Source: Favolaschia claudopus
Taxonomy: Eukaryota > Basidiomycota > Agaricomycetes > Agaricales > Mycenaceae
NCBI GenBank assembly: GCA_037176885.1
Contig: JAWWNJ010000005.1
Location: forward strand, 124,001-188,000
Length of the DNA: 64,000 nt
Reading direction: 5' to 3'
Shown: one piece after another, positions 22,610 to 34,268 of the stretch
Layout of the letters: every line of letters starts with the position of its first letter
Position numbering within the stretch: the stretch's first letter is position 1
The notes under the pieces: model-generated
What the model was told of the DNA's origin: nothing
Seen by the model: the letters and a program-made list of their open reading frames with translations, nothing else
Database searches by the model: none
Translations under genes and position numbers: made by a program

Positions 22610-23911
22610 ATGTCTGCTGGTGCAACATCCAGCTCGAGTACGTCAACGTCTCGCCTACCCGTCGTCCGAGCAGTCCAAAACATTCAAATACCTGATCAGA
22701 GCAGCCCAAGGAACGCGTTACTTCTAAGCAAACTTCTAGTCAATTTTCCAGTCGCAAGAAATCTTGTCAGAAGTGCGCTGAAGCGAAAGCTCGTTGTGAC
22801 CTTCAGCGACCGATCTGCTCTCGCTGCCAAGGGAGAAATATATCATGTCAGTGGTTCACCGTTGATCCACCCGACGTTCCTCCAAGTATCTACGCATCAA
22901 TAGAAGAAGCATGTCCGCCTCTCTCCGAACTGGGTGCAGAGGAACTCGGTTTCTCTGTTCCCTCTGCCTCGACATCCCCTGCAACCGTAGAAAGCATGCG
23001 GATTGGCTCCCGCTGGTTGGATGCGCTGATTCCTCCTCCGGGGAGGCTCGAGAAGAAATTCAATCCGTCCACAATCCAATTTATATCCCGTGTCCTTAAA
23101 TCCTACCCCAAAATCTTGATCAAAGACAACAATATTCTGCCGCCTATCGCCCATGCGCTACAGTCTCAGGCTGGGCCATCCCAGCTACCACTATCTAATT
23201 GCCGCACTCTACTACGCATGTGGGAAAACAAAGCGCCGGGAAGCGAACTGATCGCTCGAGAAACTGTATGGAGGGAAATGACCAGATTGTTCGAAGAGGT
23301 TGCTTGGCTTTCGCATTCTCGCTCGACACACTAACGTCTTCGCTCAGCACTCTACCTACGACCACGTCACTTTACTCGGCGCTTGTCAGGCATACCTGCT
23401 GTATTCCATCCACCTTTTCTTGTGTGGAGATGCAGATACTCGCAGTATGGTCGATACATCGACCATGATCAACCTACAGGAACTTTCATCTGCATTGTCT
23501 CGAACTGGCCTCTATACCTCAGACGCACAACAACGCTCCACAGTCCCTGAATGGGAATCTTGGATTATCGCTGAAGCAAAGAGACGAACTCTGTATACAA
23601 TGTATACCTTCGATCATGTTTTCAACTACTCACAAGGCCAGCCTTCGTACGTCGGAACGGAGCTGGGCCAGCTTTCCCTTCCAGCGAGTAAAGAGTTATG
23701 GACGGCCACTACGAAACATGATTGGGAGTTGAAATACGAGCAGCACATCATGGATTGGCCCACGGAAGGTCCGCAGCTGGACGATTTGTGGCCACATGGC
23801 ACGGAGGACGTCAAGAAACGGAGAGGGGAACGCGCTGATAGATGGGTGGAATCCGCAGACGAATTTGGGATGTTCATGTTTGCAATATCGAACATGACGT
23901 TTGGTACCTAG
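22610..23911 (+). CDS. Zn(II)2Cys6 fungal transcription factor
   Basis: Three exons (22610-22637, 22700-23298, 23348-23911) give 396 aa. The DNA-binding domain lies near residues 28-55, with six cysteines spaced C-x2-C-x6-C-x6-C-x2-C-x6-C, a Lys/Arg run between Cys2 and Cys3 and a Pro before Cys4, all diagnostic of Gal4-type binuclear zinc clusters. The first intron is needed because the ATG frame and the cysteine frame differ. The rest is mostly helical with no second motif I can name. It begins 111 bp after the DUF6533 gene and points the same way. Its targets cannot be read from the sequence. Confidence 0.9.
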
Positions 23912-24347
23912 GTAGGTTGAAAACTGCATATATAGGACGAGAATGCGACCAAGGCTGAGAACTCCGAAGGGGTTCAACTGCGAGGTCGAGTATCGGTAAA
24001 TCCGTTAGGGCGCCAGGCTCTTGCAGACCATGACGCTTTGATCATGCATACCTTCGAACGGATCGAATACTAAGTAATACTTACTGCAGTGAATTTAGAT
24101 TCAAGTTCGAAGCACTTGTGATCACAGTTTTACTCGAATCTAGTGCTCCTTTTTGGTGTAAAATTACTATACCAGTATATGTCTGGGGTATGTTGCGCAC
24201 ACCGAATTTCTAACTGAAAACGTAAGATACTGAGTTTTTCGTTTTCAACTTTGACCGCCCCGGCCGCCGGGCATAACCCAGTGCAGCGTGACCAGTATGG
24301 GTCACAGCTCTTGCTCTTAACCCTCAACTTCGTCCCGCAATTGCCTG
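23912..24347. other. Intergenic
   Basis: This is AT-rich spacer between the zinc-cluster gene and an F-box gene. No gene or clear element is seen. Confidence 0.5.
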
Positions 24348-26009
24348 ATGGAATTCCCTACCGATCTGCTGTTTAGCATCCTAGATTTTCTTTTGGACGA
24401 TAGAATATCTCTGTGTCGATGCTGTCTGGTCAATCGCGAGTTCAATTGCGCGGCCTCGATATTTCTTTATTCTGAGGTGGTCCTTAACATCAGACCCTCA
24501 GTCATTGCTTTTTCGCCCTCGAATACGGCCGCGCCTCCGCGTTCAAGATATGAGAGGTTCTGCGATGTGCTACTCGCCTCAGCCATCCTTCCGGCCAACG
24601 CTCCACACGTGAAGATTTTACGCGTCAAAGGTACCATTTTGCTGCCCCCATGTTAGCACGCTAATTTTCGGAAGGCTATCCGGACTCCTTGTCGGAAACA
24701 CTCCTTCCCGCAGTAAGGCAGTTCAAAAATCTGCACACAGTACAAATTACACCAGATCAAAGTCGCGATGGCCTATTCGTTCCCATCCTGGACGAGCTAG
24801 TCAAAGATCGGCCTTCTCTGGTCAATCTGAATATAAATGCAGCATGCATGGACGAGATCAGCGCACCGATTGTGAAGAAACTCGTGGGACTGCGTGCACT
24901 TGGACTCGAAGGGCCGAACAGAACCATTTTGCAAATCTTACCTGACTGGCTTGATCGGCTGAACCACCTCAAGGAACTGCATTTGACTGTAGATATTACC
25001 ACTCCATGAAATCATTCACAGACTGACCCAATCCAGCGCAATTGTGGATCCATAACTCCGGGGGTCCTTCGCTCGTTAATCCCACTCCTCGCAAACATCA
25101 CAGCGTTTTCTTGGGGTCTGTCCTATTCGATAACAGACGACGATCTGTTTAGCTTTCTTGGTCAATTACCATCTCTTAAGCAAGCGAAACTTCGACATTA
25201 TCTAGTATGTTGCCGTATGTTGAATTTCATATGACGCCGACTCGTTCTAGCAATATAAATCACCGGGACCGAGTGATCCAATGAAGCGACTGCGCTCCCT
25301 CACTATATGTCACGATGCTTCTGATGACGAGGAATTCGTCGACAAGTTATGCGACTGGACACTTCGTGCTGTAACTGAATCTCCCATTGAGATCATTCAC
25401 TTTTGCTGCGACGAATACCCGATAAATAGCGAAGCACCGCGCTGCTTCGATCGACTGGTAGAACACCTAGCTCAGTTCAACGTTTCAACACTCCGAGTTC
25501 TTGATCTGAATGGTTGGCTCATCGGCGATTCATCAATCTCTTTACTGGCTCACACTTGCTTCCGACTGGAAGAGCTTGTTATGGCGGTGGATCCGGATGG
25601 GCTGGTCTGTAGTATATCGGATTCTCCGAAACAATGTTTTAAACCTTCATCGCAGGCCGCTTTCAAAACCGTTCTGCCGACGATGAAGAATCTCCACACG
25701 GCTGCGTTGCATGTATGCACCGACGAACATGTCCTTTGTATTGTGTCCGCAGAGGATACAGCTGAGATCATGCAACTCAATGGAACACTCCGACGGCTTA
25801 CCGTTAATGAATGGAAAATAGAGGTGAGCCCATTCTCTTTGCTTGTGGAAATTTTCCGATCTGATGTTCCTCTCGGAAGGGCTCTTGGGTCTCACAAGAC
25901 GATCAAGTCGTTTTTGTGGTTCGACACTCATCAGAAAATGCATCAGAAGAGGCGCCTGAGATTCAAGTTCGATCTCGATCGCAACTTGGACTTCAGGCAC
26001 CCGCCATGA
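24348..26009 (+). CDS. F-box/leucine-rich-repeat-like protein
   Basis: The N-terminus EFPTDLLFSILDFLLDDRIS then LCRCCLVNREFNCAA fits an F-box, which recruits substrates to SCF ubiquitin ligases through Skp1. Exon 1 is 24348-24630. The second begins at 24675, continuing VKGYPDSLSETLLPAV. The remainder consists of degenerate leucine-rich repeats (for example GLRALGLEGPNRTILQILPDW, STLRVLDLNGWLIGD). The third main block is 25281-26009, whose frame ends with a TGA at 26007. Between 25010 and 25280 short exons are likely (acceptors near 25036) but I did not fix them. Such genes are numerous and fast-evolving in Agaricomycetes; the substrate is unknown. Confidence 0.75.
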
Positions 26010-26122
26010 ATGCTATCATCGAGGAAGAGGAGGAGGAGGACGATTGAACAAGTTGAAATCATACGCGATAAGACGGATTTTTGTACAGATTTGTCCGTTT
26101 GTACTTTGGACACATCATTCTA

Positions 26123-27118
26123 TCAATTCTCTGCTGCGTGTAGAAGCTCAATTACAAGTTGAAAATTCCAGCCGCTGACTTGCCTGTGAGCTGTCGACCG
26201 ACCAAGCGCATTCCACTCCGTCACGCCTGAGTTCCACAAGGCAAACCTACCATCCTTCCAGGCATCCAACTCCTTCCATTTCTTGCAACAATGCACGATA
26301 ACCAGTCGCGCATCAGTGTTCAACTCTGGTGCAGACATTAAATAACCCATTCCGAAGTCGCGCCACGCTAGGTATGGGACAGTGACAGTGAGTCGCTCGA
26401 GGGACGGGAATGCAACTTGATCCAACAACCAGCTACCAATACACTGGTTGACGGTCTTCGACTTCACCGTCAAGTCCATGAGATTATTGAAAGTGACTCC
26501 AGGAGGAATGGCAGCGGGCTCTGTCCCGCCTGCGATGCGTAGAGCCTGGATCTGGTTGAAAAGCTTTGCACCATGACGCGAGGCAAGCATCCGTGCCCAG
26601 GGAATCGTCGAATCCATTAAGAGCACGTCAACGAGTGGTGTATGTCGGAAAACGGCATTGGAGCAGATGTCCAGAATGGTATCGGGATAACATGCCAATT
26701 TCTTAACATTGTGGCATGCGTTGATTATCGCAGGGCTAACCACCGCTGCCTGTCTAGGATGAAGCGCAGGAATATACCACAGTTGTTCCACTCCTGCACC
26801 GACACGAGGATGCACGGAAATGCAGGCGAAAAAAGAGATAGCAACGGTGGGGTTGTCTAAAATGACGACGTCGGGCACGCAATTGAAACGTACTATGTCG
26901 GCAATGGCTCGGGACGAGCACATGAGGGCTGCGTAAGTACCCGACTTAGTAGTGGCGATCTTGAGAATAGCTACTAATATTTCCATGGGGAGCTTTTTGA
27001 ACGGGAAAGATCCCACCCGGTCCAGCGACCTTTGCCATCGACCTCGGAGAACGTCAAAAGGTCGCTCAGCCAGAGCCCGGGCGAGACCGTGAAAGTCGAT
27101 GACTGTGGTTTCGGACAT
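26123..27118 (-). CDS. F-box-like domain protein, single exon
   Basis: This is an uninterrupted 331-aa frame. After a ~40-residue lead it has FKKLPMEILVAILKIATT followed by ALMCSSRAIADIVR, matching the F-box-like domain (LPxEIL...) of basidiomycete proteins. The remainder is a helical/beta-rich region without clear repeats (for example IVIHCC-like strands and WNALG). It is convergent with the F-box/LRR gene, with 113 bp between stop codons. Lack of introns is unusual next to its neighbours, but the frame is intact and the codon pattern looks coding. The substrate is unknown. Confidence 0.8.
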   Translation of the reverse strand: MSETTVIDFHGLARALAERPFDVLRGRWQRSLDRVGSFPFKKLPMEILVAILKIATTKSGTYAALMCSSRAIADIVRFNCVPDVVILDNPTVAISFFACISVHPRVGAGVEQLWYIPALHPRQAAVVSPAIINACHNVKKLACYPDTILDICSNAVFRHTPLVDVLLMDSTIPWARMLASRHGAKLFNQIQALRIAGGTEPAAIPPGVTFNNLMDLTVKSKTVNQCIGSWLLDQVAFPSLERLTVTVPYLAWRDFGMGYLMSAPELNTDARLVIVHCCKKWKELDAWKDGRFALWNSGVTEWNALGRSTAHRQVSGWNFQLVIELLHAAEN

Positions 27119-27419
27119 AATCTAGGGTCCGGGCAGACCTGGGCTCAAAAACCAAAGTCAGGAAGATCTTCGAACTCACAGGAAGCAGAAGGTTAGCACT
27201 TCGTCTTGAAGGTGGAAGGATGAAGCGATACTCCAGCAGTTCAATTCGCAGGCATCGTCATTATATTGCTGGAATTCGCCATACATGCGCCGCCAGTTAA
27301 TTTCCCAACGAAAGGAATCAAGGCATTGGAGTGCTGAAAGATTGATTGGAGTCTAATAGTGATAACAGCCCTACACGCCGCCACATGCATCCGCCAACAG
27401 CTTGGATTTCCTGAAGGCA

Positions 27420-27878
27420 TTACGAAGAATCGGCGATCCCGGCCTGCAATTTCTGCTCCTCGTTGGCCAGGCGGATTCTATGACGGCGAGGTTTGGGTGA
27501 TAAGCCTCTAAAATCATAGCGGTGGAGATGACAAACTTGTTTCGTTTAGAGAGAACACGAATGGTGTTTGCCCTCTCTGCCTCGGTCAGGGTAGACCAAT
27601 TGGCGATACGAGACAACGTCTATTACATAGAGGCGGTTGAATCTGGAGTCGATCGTGAGCGCCCATATATCGGATCTTACCCCGTCGCTGTTTACGACCA
27701 GTGGACCTAGATCGTCCAGTTTCACCGCAGGGCCCCCAGGCTGTAGTTTCGAGATACTCTCTCCAGAAGCCGCCCCAGATTCCCCGGATTCCGTCAGTAG
27801 CAGTCGTTCTGATTGAGCAGGCTGTGAATCGGCGGGCGAATCAGCAACGTTAGAGTCTTGCGCGGATTGGGAAGCCAT
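27420..27878 (-). CDS. Small conserved fungal protein, function unknown
   Basis: Three exons on the minus strand (27681-27878, 27537-27619, 27420-27507) sum to 369 nt, 122 aa. A low-complexity Ser/Gln/Ala N-terminus leads to the conserved core LDDLGPLVVNSDGTLSRIAN, then WSTLTEAERANTIRVLSKRN, and a basic tail ending EEQKLQAGIADSS. The core pattern GP-VVN-DGT-L-S-R-I-NW plus a T-E-x-E-R helix ending KRN is one I associate with small conserved fungal proteins of unknown function. No signal peptide or membrane segment is seen. The frame closes only with both introns removed, which supports the model. Confidence 0.8.
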
Positions 27879-28479
27879 GTGTCGAGGTTTATTATAGAGG
27901 GCTCGAGGGCACTGTTAGCTTTGTGATAAGCCTAACGGATGACGAGCTTCAGCTTTTCAAGACTTTGGTGCAAGTGAATGTTCAAAAAAGAAAGCTATCG
28001 GTGATGGCCGATAGCAAGCCAATACCCATGGTCCCACGCCGGTCAAAGCTCAAGCTGTGCCGTCAGTGGCCAGGTCCTGGTTTGCCTCTTCCATCCGAGC
28101 ACCATCCTAAACAGATCAGGCCGCGATAGCTATTCGTAAGAGCCTATACTATCAAGAGATACACAGATCGTAACGCTCGTCAAAGGCCGTAAGAAAATAA
28201 AGATACATGTACATCTCCGATATTGCCCGTGTCCGTTATTACTTGAACATACCCAATCTTTGTTGCTTCCCGTCAGTCTCCCCATACACTTCGATCGGCT
28301 CACTGGCCGTCGCATTCGCATTTGCGTTTCGCAGATTCGTTCGCGGCGCAAACCACCTTCAAGAACAAGGACGATGTATCAGAACTTAAGGCGAAACGAG
28401 GGGGATCAGCAGACGCACCAGAGAGTAGTCACTCCGACGGGGAAGCTGAGGAAGGGAGAGAAAGTTAGACCTGCTCTCG
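27879..28479. other. Intergenic, tandem spacer
   Basis: The minus-strand small-protein gene starts at 27878 and the GH30 gene ends at 28480. The spacer therefore holds the promoter of the former and the 3' flank of the latter. An open plus frame at 27923-28129 has no features. Confidence 0.5.
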
Positions 28480-30974
28480 TCAATACGGCAAGATGATCAC
28501 GAACGTATATTTCGCCTGCAGGTCATCAGCGCATTGTCGTAGCTGACACGGACAACATAAGAACTCACCTGCTTGCCCCGGAACTCGATCGTAGCCTCCA
28601 CAGGCTGAGGATTCCACCCGCCAACGCTGTCGTCCCCTGAAACGCTCAGTCAGATCTATGACGCGGCCGACGAAAAAAGACCTCACAATTCAAGACCACA
28701 ATCGAGTACCGCAACCAATCAGCAGAATTGACTCTGTCCGTCACATACGCTCCGACGACGAGGGCCCAGTTGAGTTCACCGCCAACGGAGACAGCTATCC
28801 GTTTGCCAAAGGGACCGCCGGCATCCTTGGGGATAATAGCCTTCGACAGCGCCGCCATAGCGTAGAACTCCTGGTTAAGACTGTAGCTCCCGTCGCTGTT
28901 GATCTGAGCGATCGACCGACAGCCGGCGCCTCCGCAGCTAGTGGTGCCAGGCAGTTTGGGAGCCCCATTATTGAGGGCAATATTCCACATCAGAGCCGTG
29001 CGAGCGTTGTGCGTGATGGCACCGGTGAAAAGGTTGCTCATATACCACTGATGGAAGCTTAGCAAGGGTCAGGCGCCAGCAGAGAGAGAGGAAGCGTACC
29101 TTGATGTCGCTCCACTGTTCTCACAAAACGCTTCAATATTAGACATTGCAGTCGAAGATCAAGAAGAAAGCCACGCACCCAGTCGGAACCGATGGTACCA
29201 CTGCATTCTAATTCGACAGGTTTATTTCGATCGAGCACGAGAGCGACTAAAGAAGATCTCACCAGTGAAATATATCTGGACGTCTAAATTAGCAAGCGCC
29301 CAAACAATAGAAGACATTCTACTCACATCCTTATTGGGACTATTTGGAATCAGCGATTAGTCGAGTGAAGGGAGATCAGACAAGAGAGACAAAACGTACA
29401 AAGCGTTATGGAAGGTATCCTGCTGCGCCACAGTACCCTGATATAGCCGTCAGCGATGGCGGTAACACTCGTGTGAGTCGACACATACCGAATAGCAATG
29501 GAACGCGACACCGTCGAAAGCATTTGGCGCGGCTTGCATCAGCTGAACCGGGTACGACCCCGCGCTATTCCAGTTGTGCTCGAATCCAATAAGCTTGATC
29601 GCCGAAAACCCGTTATTATTCATGAGCGTTCGCAACGCAATTCCAATCTGAGCCTCGACCGCGGCAGTCATGGATGTCGCTGTATCACACCAAGTCTATC
29701 ACGGAACAAAGACACGGAGATGGAAGATGCGCACTGGGATATGACGACTGCGAGTTCTGAGGTTCGTTCTGGATCGAGATGGCGTACAGCGACGTGATAC
29801 CTTCTGACTTGAATCCTTGAAGGCACTTGAGAAGATAGTTCGCATCTGGACCAAAGCATCAGCTGGTTCATCGGAGAGGCTAGACGTCCATGACACTGAC
29901 AGATCGACCTACAAGGTAGAAGGTATCATGTTAATCGCGAACGACGAGACCGAGAAGCATGCTGCTCACACATATTGCGATTGCAGTGAACCGCCGTTCA
30001 TGGATCCAGACGTTTTCATCCATCCGGGCTGGAAGCGGGAGGTCAGATCACTAGCATCAAGCGCTAGAATTGAGCCGACATACAGGCGACCATGGCAATA
30101 TGTGCACTGTTTCCGGAATCGTGAGCCAAAGAAACGAGCGGAGGTAGCGTACTTACCCTTCAGAACTTCGTGGGACGATCAGTCTCCCTTCAGGTTACCA
30201 CGAGCAACGAAAACAATGCAATGCATACCTGGATTGACGGCTTGGATGTCCTTAAGGACCGAGTACAAGTAGGACGGCGCCTTGCCGATATTGAAACTAT
30301 TAAACGAGGTGTCGCCGCTTGCATCATCGAAGCTGTAGACTAGGATAGAGGTTGGTTAACTGCGTATGTGTAACTCGAACGGCTCACGGTTCGCCGAGAA
30401 ATCCGACGCGCCCAGTGGAACTCGGATGTAACTGTAACCGGAGATGGTAAGCATTCTGCCGACAGAGTGAACGTCATCACGAACCCAATACCAGCTGCAT
30501 TGGCGCCATCCTTTGGCGAAAACATGTAGGTGAGAAGCTGGTTGTAGTTGGCGGAGTTTTTGGACTGCAGCGCGTCAGTCGTCGTACTTGTCTCGCGAGA
30601 TGGCATACTACCTTCATTTGTGATAGAATGAGGGCGGAGGAGTCACCTGGAGTAGATTAAGGACATTTGACACGGGCGAGCAGAAGGAAACGCACTGAGA
30701 GTCCCGCCCACGCCTAACACGCCCTGGAACACCTGCGTATCGTCGACATCGATGTCTGCGGAGCCAATGCCACTAGGCGAGCCGAAGTTGATTGGCGTGG
30801 AGGGCGCTAGCGACGTGAAGAGTTTCGAGCGGTCCCAAGTCGTTTGCCACTAACGCGACGTTCAGCACACGCTTGGAGTCAAACGACGAATGGGCTTACA
30901 ATGTCCCATATCTGCTGCGAAGCAATGGGGGTTACCAAGAACGAAAGAGAGAGTAGTAATGCGGGCGCGCGCAT
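28480..30974 (-). CDS. Secreted glycoside hydrolase family 30 enzyme, endo-beta-1,6-glucanase-like
   Basis: GH30 retaining hydrolases of fungi cut beta-1,6-glucan or related chains of the cell wall. The reconstructed 487-aa product starts with signal peptide MRAPALLLSLSFLVTPIAS. It shows FGSPSGIGSADIDVDDTQ-VFQGVLGVGGTLSDSSA, YIRVPLGASDFS, HILPWSPPGWMKTSGSMNGG, the acid/base motif SIQNEPQ, FHCYSG, and the nucleophile motif FPNKDIYFTECSG, followed by the C-terminal beta domain. The 19 exons, 5'-3' on the minus strand: 30974-30900, 30849-30696, 30646-30612, 30564-30485, 30431-30388, 30339-30229, 30106-30084, 30028-29970, 29908-29901, 29845-29735, 29679-29489, 29437-29400, 29339-29327, 29275-29263, 29207-29179, 29114-29100, 29047-28687, 28636-28569, 28515-28480. 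Lengths sum to 1464 nt. Substrate is inferred from the family. Confidence 0.9.
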
Positions 30975-33900
30975 AGTGAGATGATGGAAGTCGGAACGAG
31001 AAAGGACAAAAGAAAGGAGGTCCTCAGGTGATAAGGAGTACGCCTTGCAGTGCCCAGGCGGCGAGAGAAGTTCCTCCACAACGCACCAACCGTTACTTTA
31101 TATTCCTGACGTAGGTTAACGGCGTCATGAGTTGTGATGAATTCGAAGCCATTGGTTCGCACCTGGAGATCTCACAGTAACCACCGAGAACCACCGCGTC
31201 TTCGCCAGCTCCGTACCGCAAGCCCCATCACATCAGAGGGCAACATATATGGTTCAGAACACTGCGAATAGACGGACCGGATATGGAAGAAGACTGTAAC
31301 AATCACAGGACCCGCGGAACCAGATCATGTGAAGTCCTCTGCAGCATGCTCGTTTGCCCGCGAATAGTGCACCGTATCCGGCCTCAGCTTGCGTCGAAAG
31401 GCATTCGGAGACAAGCAGTTATGAAAGGCATCTAAATGGAACAAGAACCGGAATTGAGGGTAGGAAACACGACAGCATACAACGTCGGAATTGTCTTCAA
31501 CGGTCCCATAATTTGACCATAGCACATTGAGCCGCAAATATACCATGTCTGCTATCGACCCTGGTCAAAGGCTGACGGCTTTCCGGCGGCAGAAACAAAC
31601 GAGACAAGACCCAAAGTAGGAAACGCGAAAATAACCTTCTGAAGATCGATCTCGATGGTATTTTGCCGCGACTGGCAGACCCGACCGCGCGACTCGGTCC
31701 CGGTACTGTATCATGCTCCTCCTTGATTGCTGGCTATTGCTGGCAACTATCGTCCGAATCGTCGCCGTCAACCATCTTAAGATATATACTGGAATCTTAA
31801 GCTCGTCTGATTCAACAAGTACTGTATTTGGAGTAGCTATATCCCCCAATAAACTCCTTGTGACTTAGTATTGAATGCACAATGTATTCCAAGGAAGTTC
31901 ATGAAGTTCCTCGAGCGGACGCAACCTTTTGCTGCTGGATTTGGCGTCGAACTCGAGAAAACGATGAAGTCCCCACATCGCATCATGACGTGGCATCATT
32001 CAATGGTGATGTTTGTCATTACGGTCTCCGCTGCCACGTCACTCTCTTGTCTTCTTCCCTCATCCCCCCTCCAAACTCCTCGTCTTTCACGACACCCCAG
32101 AAGGAAGCTCGAAGCCTCTGACACTGTCATCTCTCCTCAACATCCCTTCAAGCTTCAATCTTCAAGCCTCTTCAAGTCCGTTGTGGCACGAAGATCTCTC
32201 CACCTCAGGCAAGAGTCGCAAGTCCGCAAGATCCAAGAACCTCACTGTGCAAGGCTGAGACTGCAAGACAACGGTCGCAAGAGTCCAAGGCCGCAAGCTG
32301 AAAACTTCTCAAGAGTGTAACCCATGCAAACCTTCATCAAAGTCCTTGCCGTCGTCCTCCCCAAGCCTCTCTCATCAACACGCTTCGGCCCTCTCCCCAC
32401 CTCTCTTTCTCTCCATCTTCCGGAAAATTATCATTTACTTCCTCTCCCTCCTCTTCTCCTCTCCCTCCTAGAATCATTTGTGTAGCCACTCAATGTATAC
32501 TTTTGTTGCTTGCAATACCATTTTTTTATTTGTATTTTGATCGAATTTAAGAAGCAATTCAAATATTATTTATGGCAAGCGCCGTCAGCAAACTGGCTCT
32601 AATGTCCTGGAGAGCTTCAGCGCAGAATGTCCCCAGGACATCATCGCCGACGGATTGTCTGGGAATCGATGTTTCGGTCTCCAGGGAATGTTTCGGAGAT
32701 GTCAGCTAACAGCATCTGTCAAAACGTCCTCCGGAGGTCCGGAACAAACGGTGGTGTATTTCTGCTAACACTGCACCATCCGAGGATCATGAGCCCGCTG
32801 GTCACACGGGAGCCACTCTCCAAGAGTCTCTACATGACGCGCGCGAAGAACATAGCCGGGCTTGAAGGGCATGAAGTGAAAACGCATGTAGTAGATGAGA
32901 GAGACGTCCAGGACAGTACAAGGGTTGACAAGGCTGAAGCCAAGCACAAATGGCTTCGGCCGATACGAGCCAAACACCAAACGCAATTGCGGCGGCTTGG
33001 CGGCGGCCGCGAATACATTCTATACCAACGATGAAGGATACATGGAAGGAAGATATTATTACAAAGATCTAAGTAGCGCCGCTTCTGTGCCTGCCTGCGT
33101 GCTTACGCGGGAGAAGGGCCACCGATATTGGGTTTGACTGATCCTCCGAGTGATAGTATACCCAATGACTTTGAGGATGTCGTTCGCAGTGGTCTCGGTA
33201 CTGGCCAGGACTATCCATCGGCTTGCAACATTGGAATAGCATTTGTGATTTGAGTTGATCTCTTGAGACCGAGCAAAGAGCCAGCCTGAGAGGTCAACAC
33301 GGAAGATGGGCCATGACATTCTGAAAAGAGGTCGACGAGAAGAGCGTCCAGACTTCAAGCTGAATGGATCCAGCTTCTGCGTTGTCGATCTTCAATCCGA
33401 TCTTCGGGACAGCGCGGCGAGTCCTCTCTTGGTGGTGCCCTCCTGCTTGCTAGTTGACAGTGCGTTGCATGGACAATACCGTGACTAGCGACCTCTCGAG
33501 AGGCTACAAAGACGTCGAGTCGGAAGCCACAAACACCGTCATTGTCCGAAGAGCCTTGTTTCCGGTGGATTAGCGGACGTGGCGCCGGCTCTGTACATCG
33601 CGCTAAGTGTGTCAAAGAGCAGTGTCCACATCGGAAGCTAGAACTGAACGAACACGGCTCTTCTTCTCGCGACTTAATGATACAGGTATTCCATGAACAG
33701 CTAGCAGTGTGATTGGCAGAAACACTCCGGCTTTCGTTGATTGATACAGGCGAACATGGACCGGTCGAAGATGCACAAGTGTCTAGTAATAAAGGTGCTG
33801 GTTTGGAGAGCGTCCGGCCAGTAGTGGGCAGAGCTATCAATGGGCGTAGCACGGCGAGAGGCGAAAATACCGACTCTAGCCGTGCTGAGGCGGGAGCAGT

Positions 33901-34268
33901 TACTAAAGGCCCGGTGCCGAGTCAAGGATTTCGACTACATGTTCGTAGACCATTCGCTTCAACTCTCGTCAGAGTACTACAGCTACTAGAGGTTAAAGCC
34001 GAGTTGTAGCGTAGACGTAGCGAAGCTTTTTGAACGGCGGAAACGCAGGGTTGCACTGGAGGACTTAAGTTGGGAGATGGTGATGGTGAGAGATCAAGCC
34101 AGGCTGCCAATTCAAGTCACGATTCAGATTTGATCAGCGTCGTCGACAAAACTCTAGATCTGCCACCAACGCAAAAGCAGGAGATTTCATGCTCATTCCT
34201 CCCCGAACGTCAATCCTGTCTCAGCAATAAGTCAAAAATTTGAAAACAAATTACAACTACAGATCTAA
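30975..34268. other. 3.3-kb stretch with no convincing gene
   Basis: Open frames exist on both strands (for example 31871-32320 plus, 32627-33034 plus, 33355-33852 minus, 33713-34009 plus), but they overlap each other, lack domains and show no coherent exon chain. 32330-32470 is pyrimidine-rich on the plus strand. This may be decayed gene or transposon sequence, or a long regulatory spacer between the divergently placed GH30 and beta-adaptin neighbours. Confidence 0.45.

Noticed and set aside
31871..32320. 149-codon plus-strand frame
   Set aside because: No domain, pyrimidine-rich second half, overlapping alternatives; not supported as a gene.
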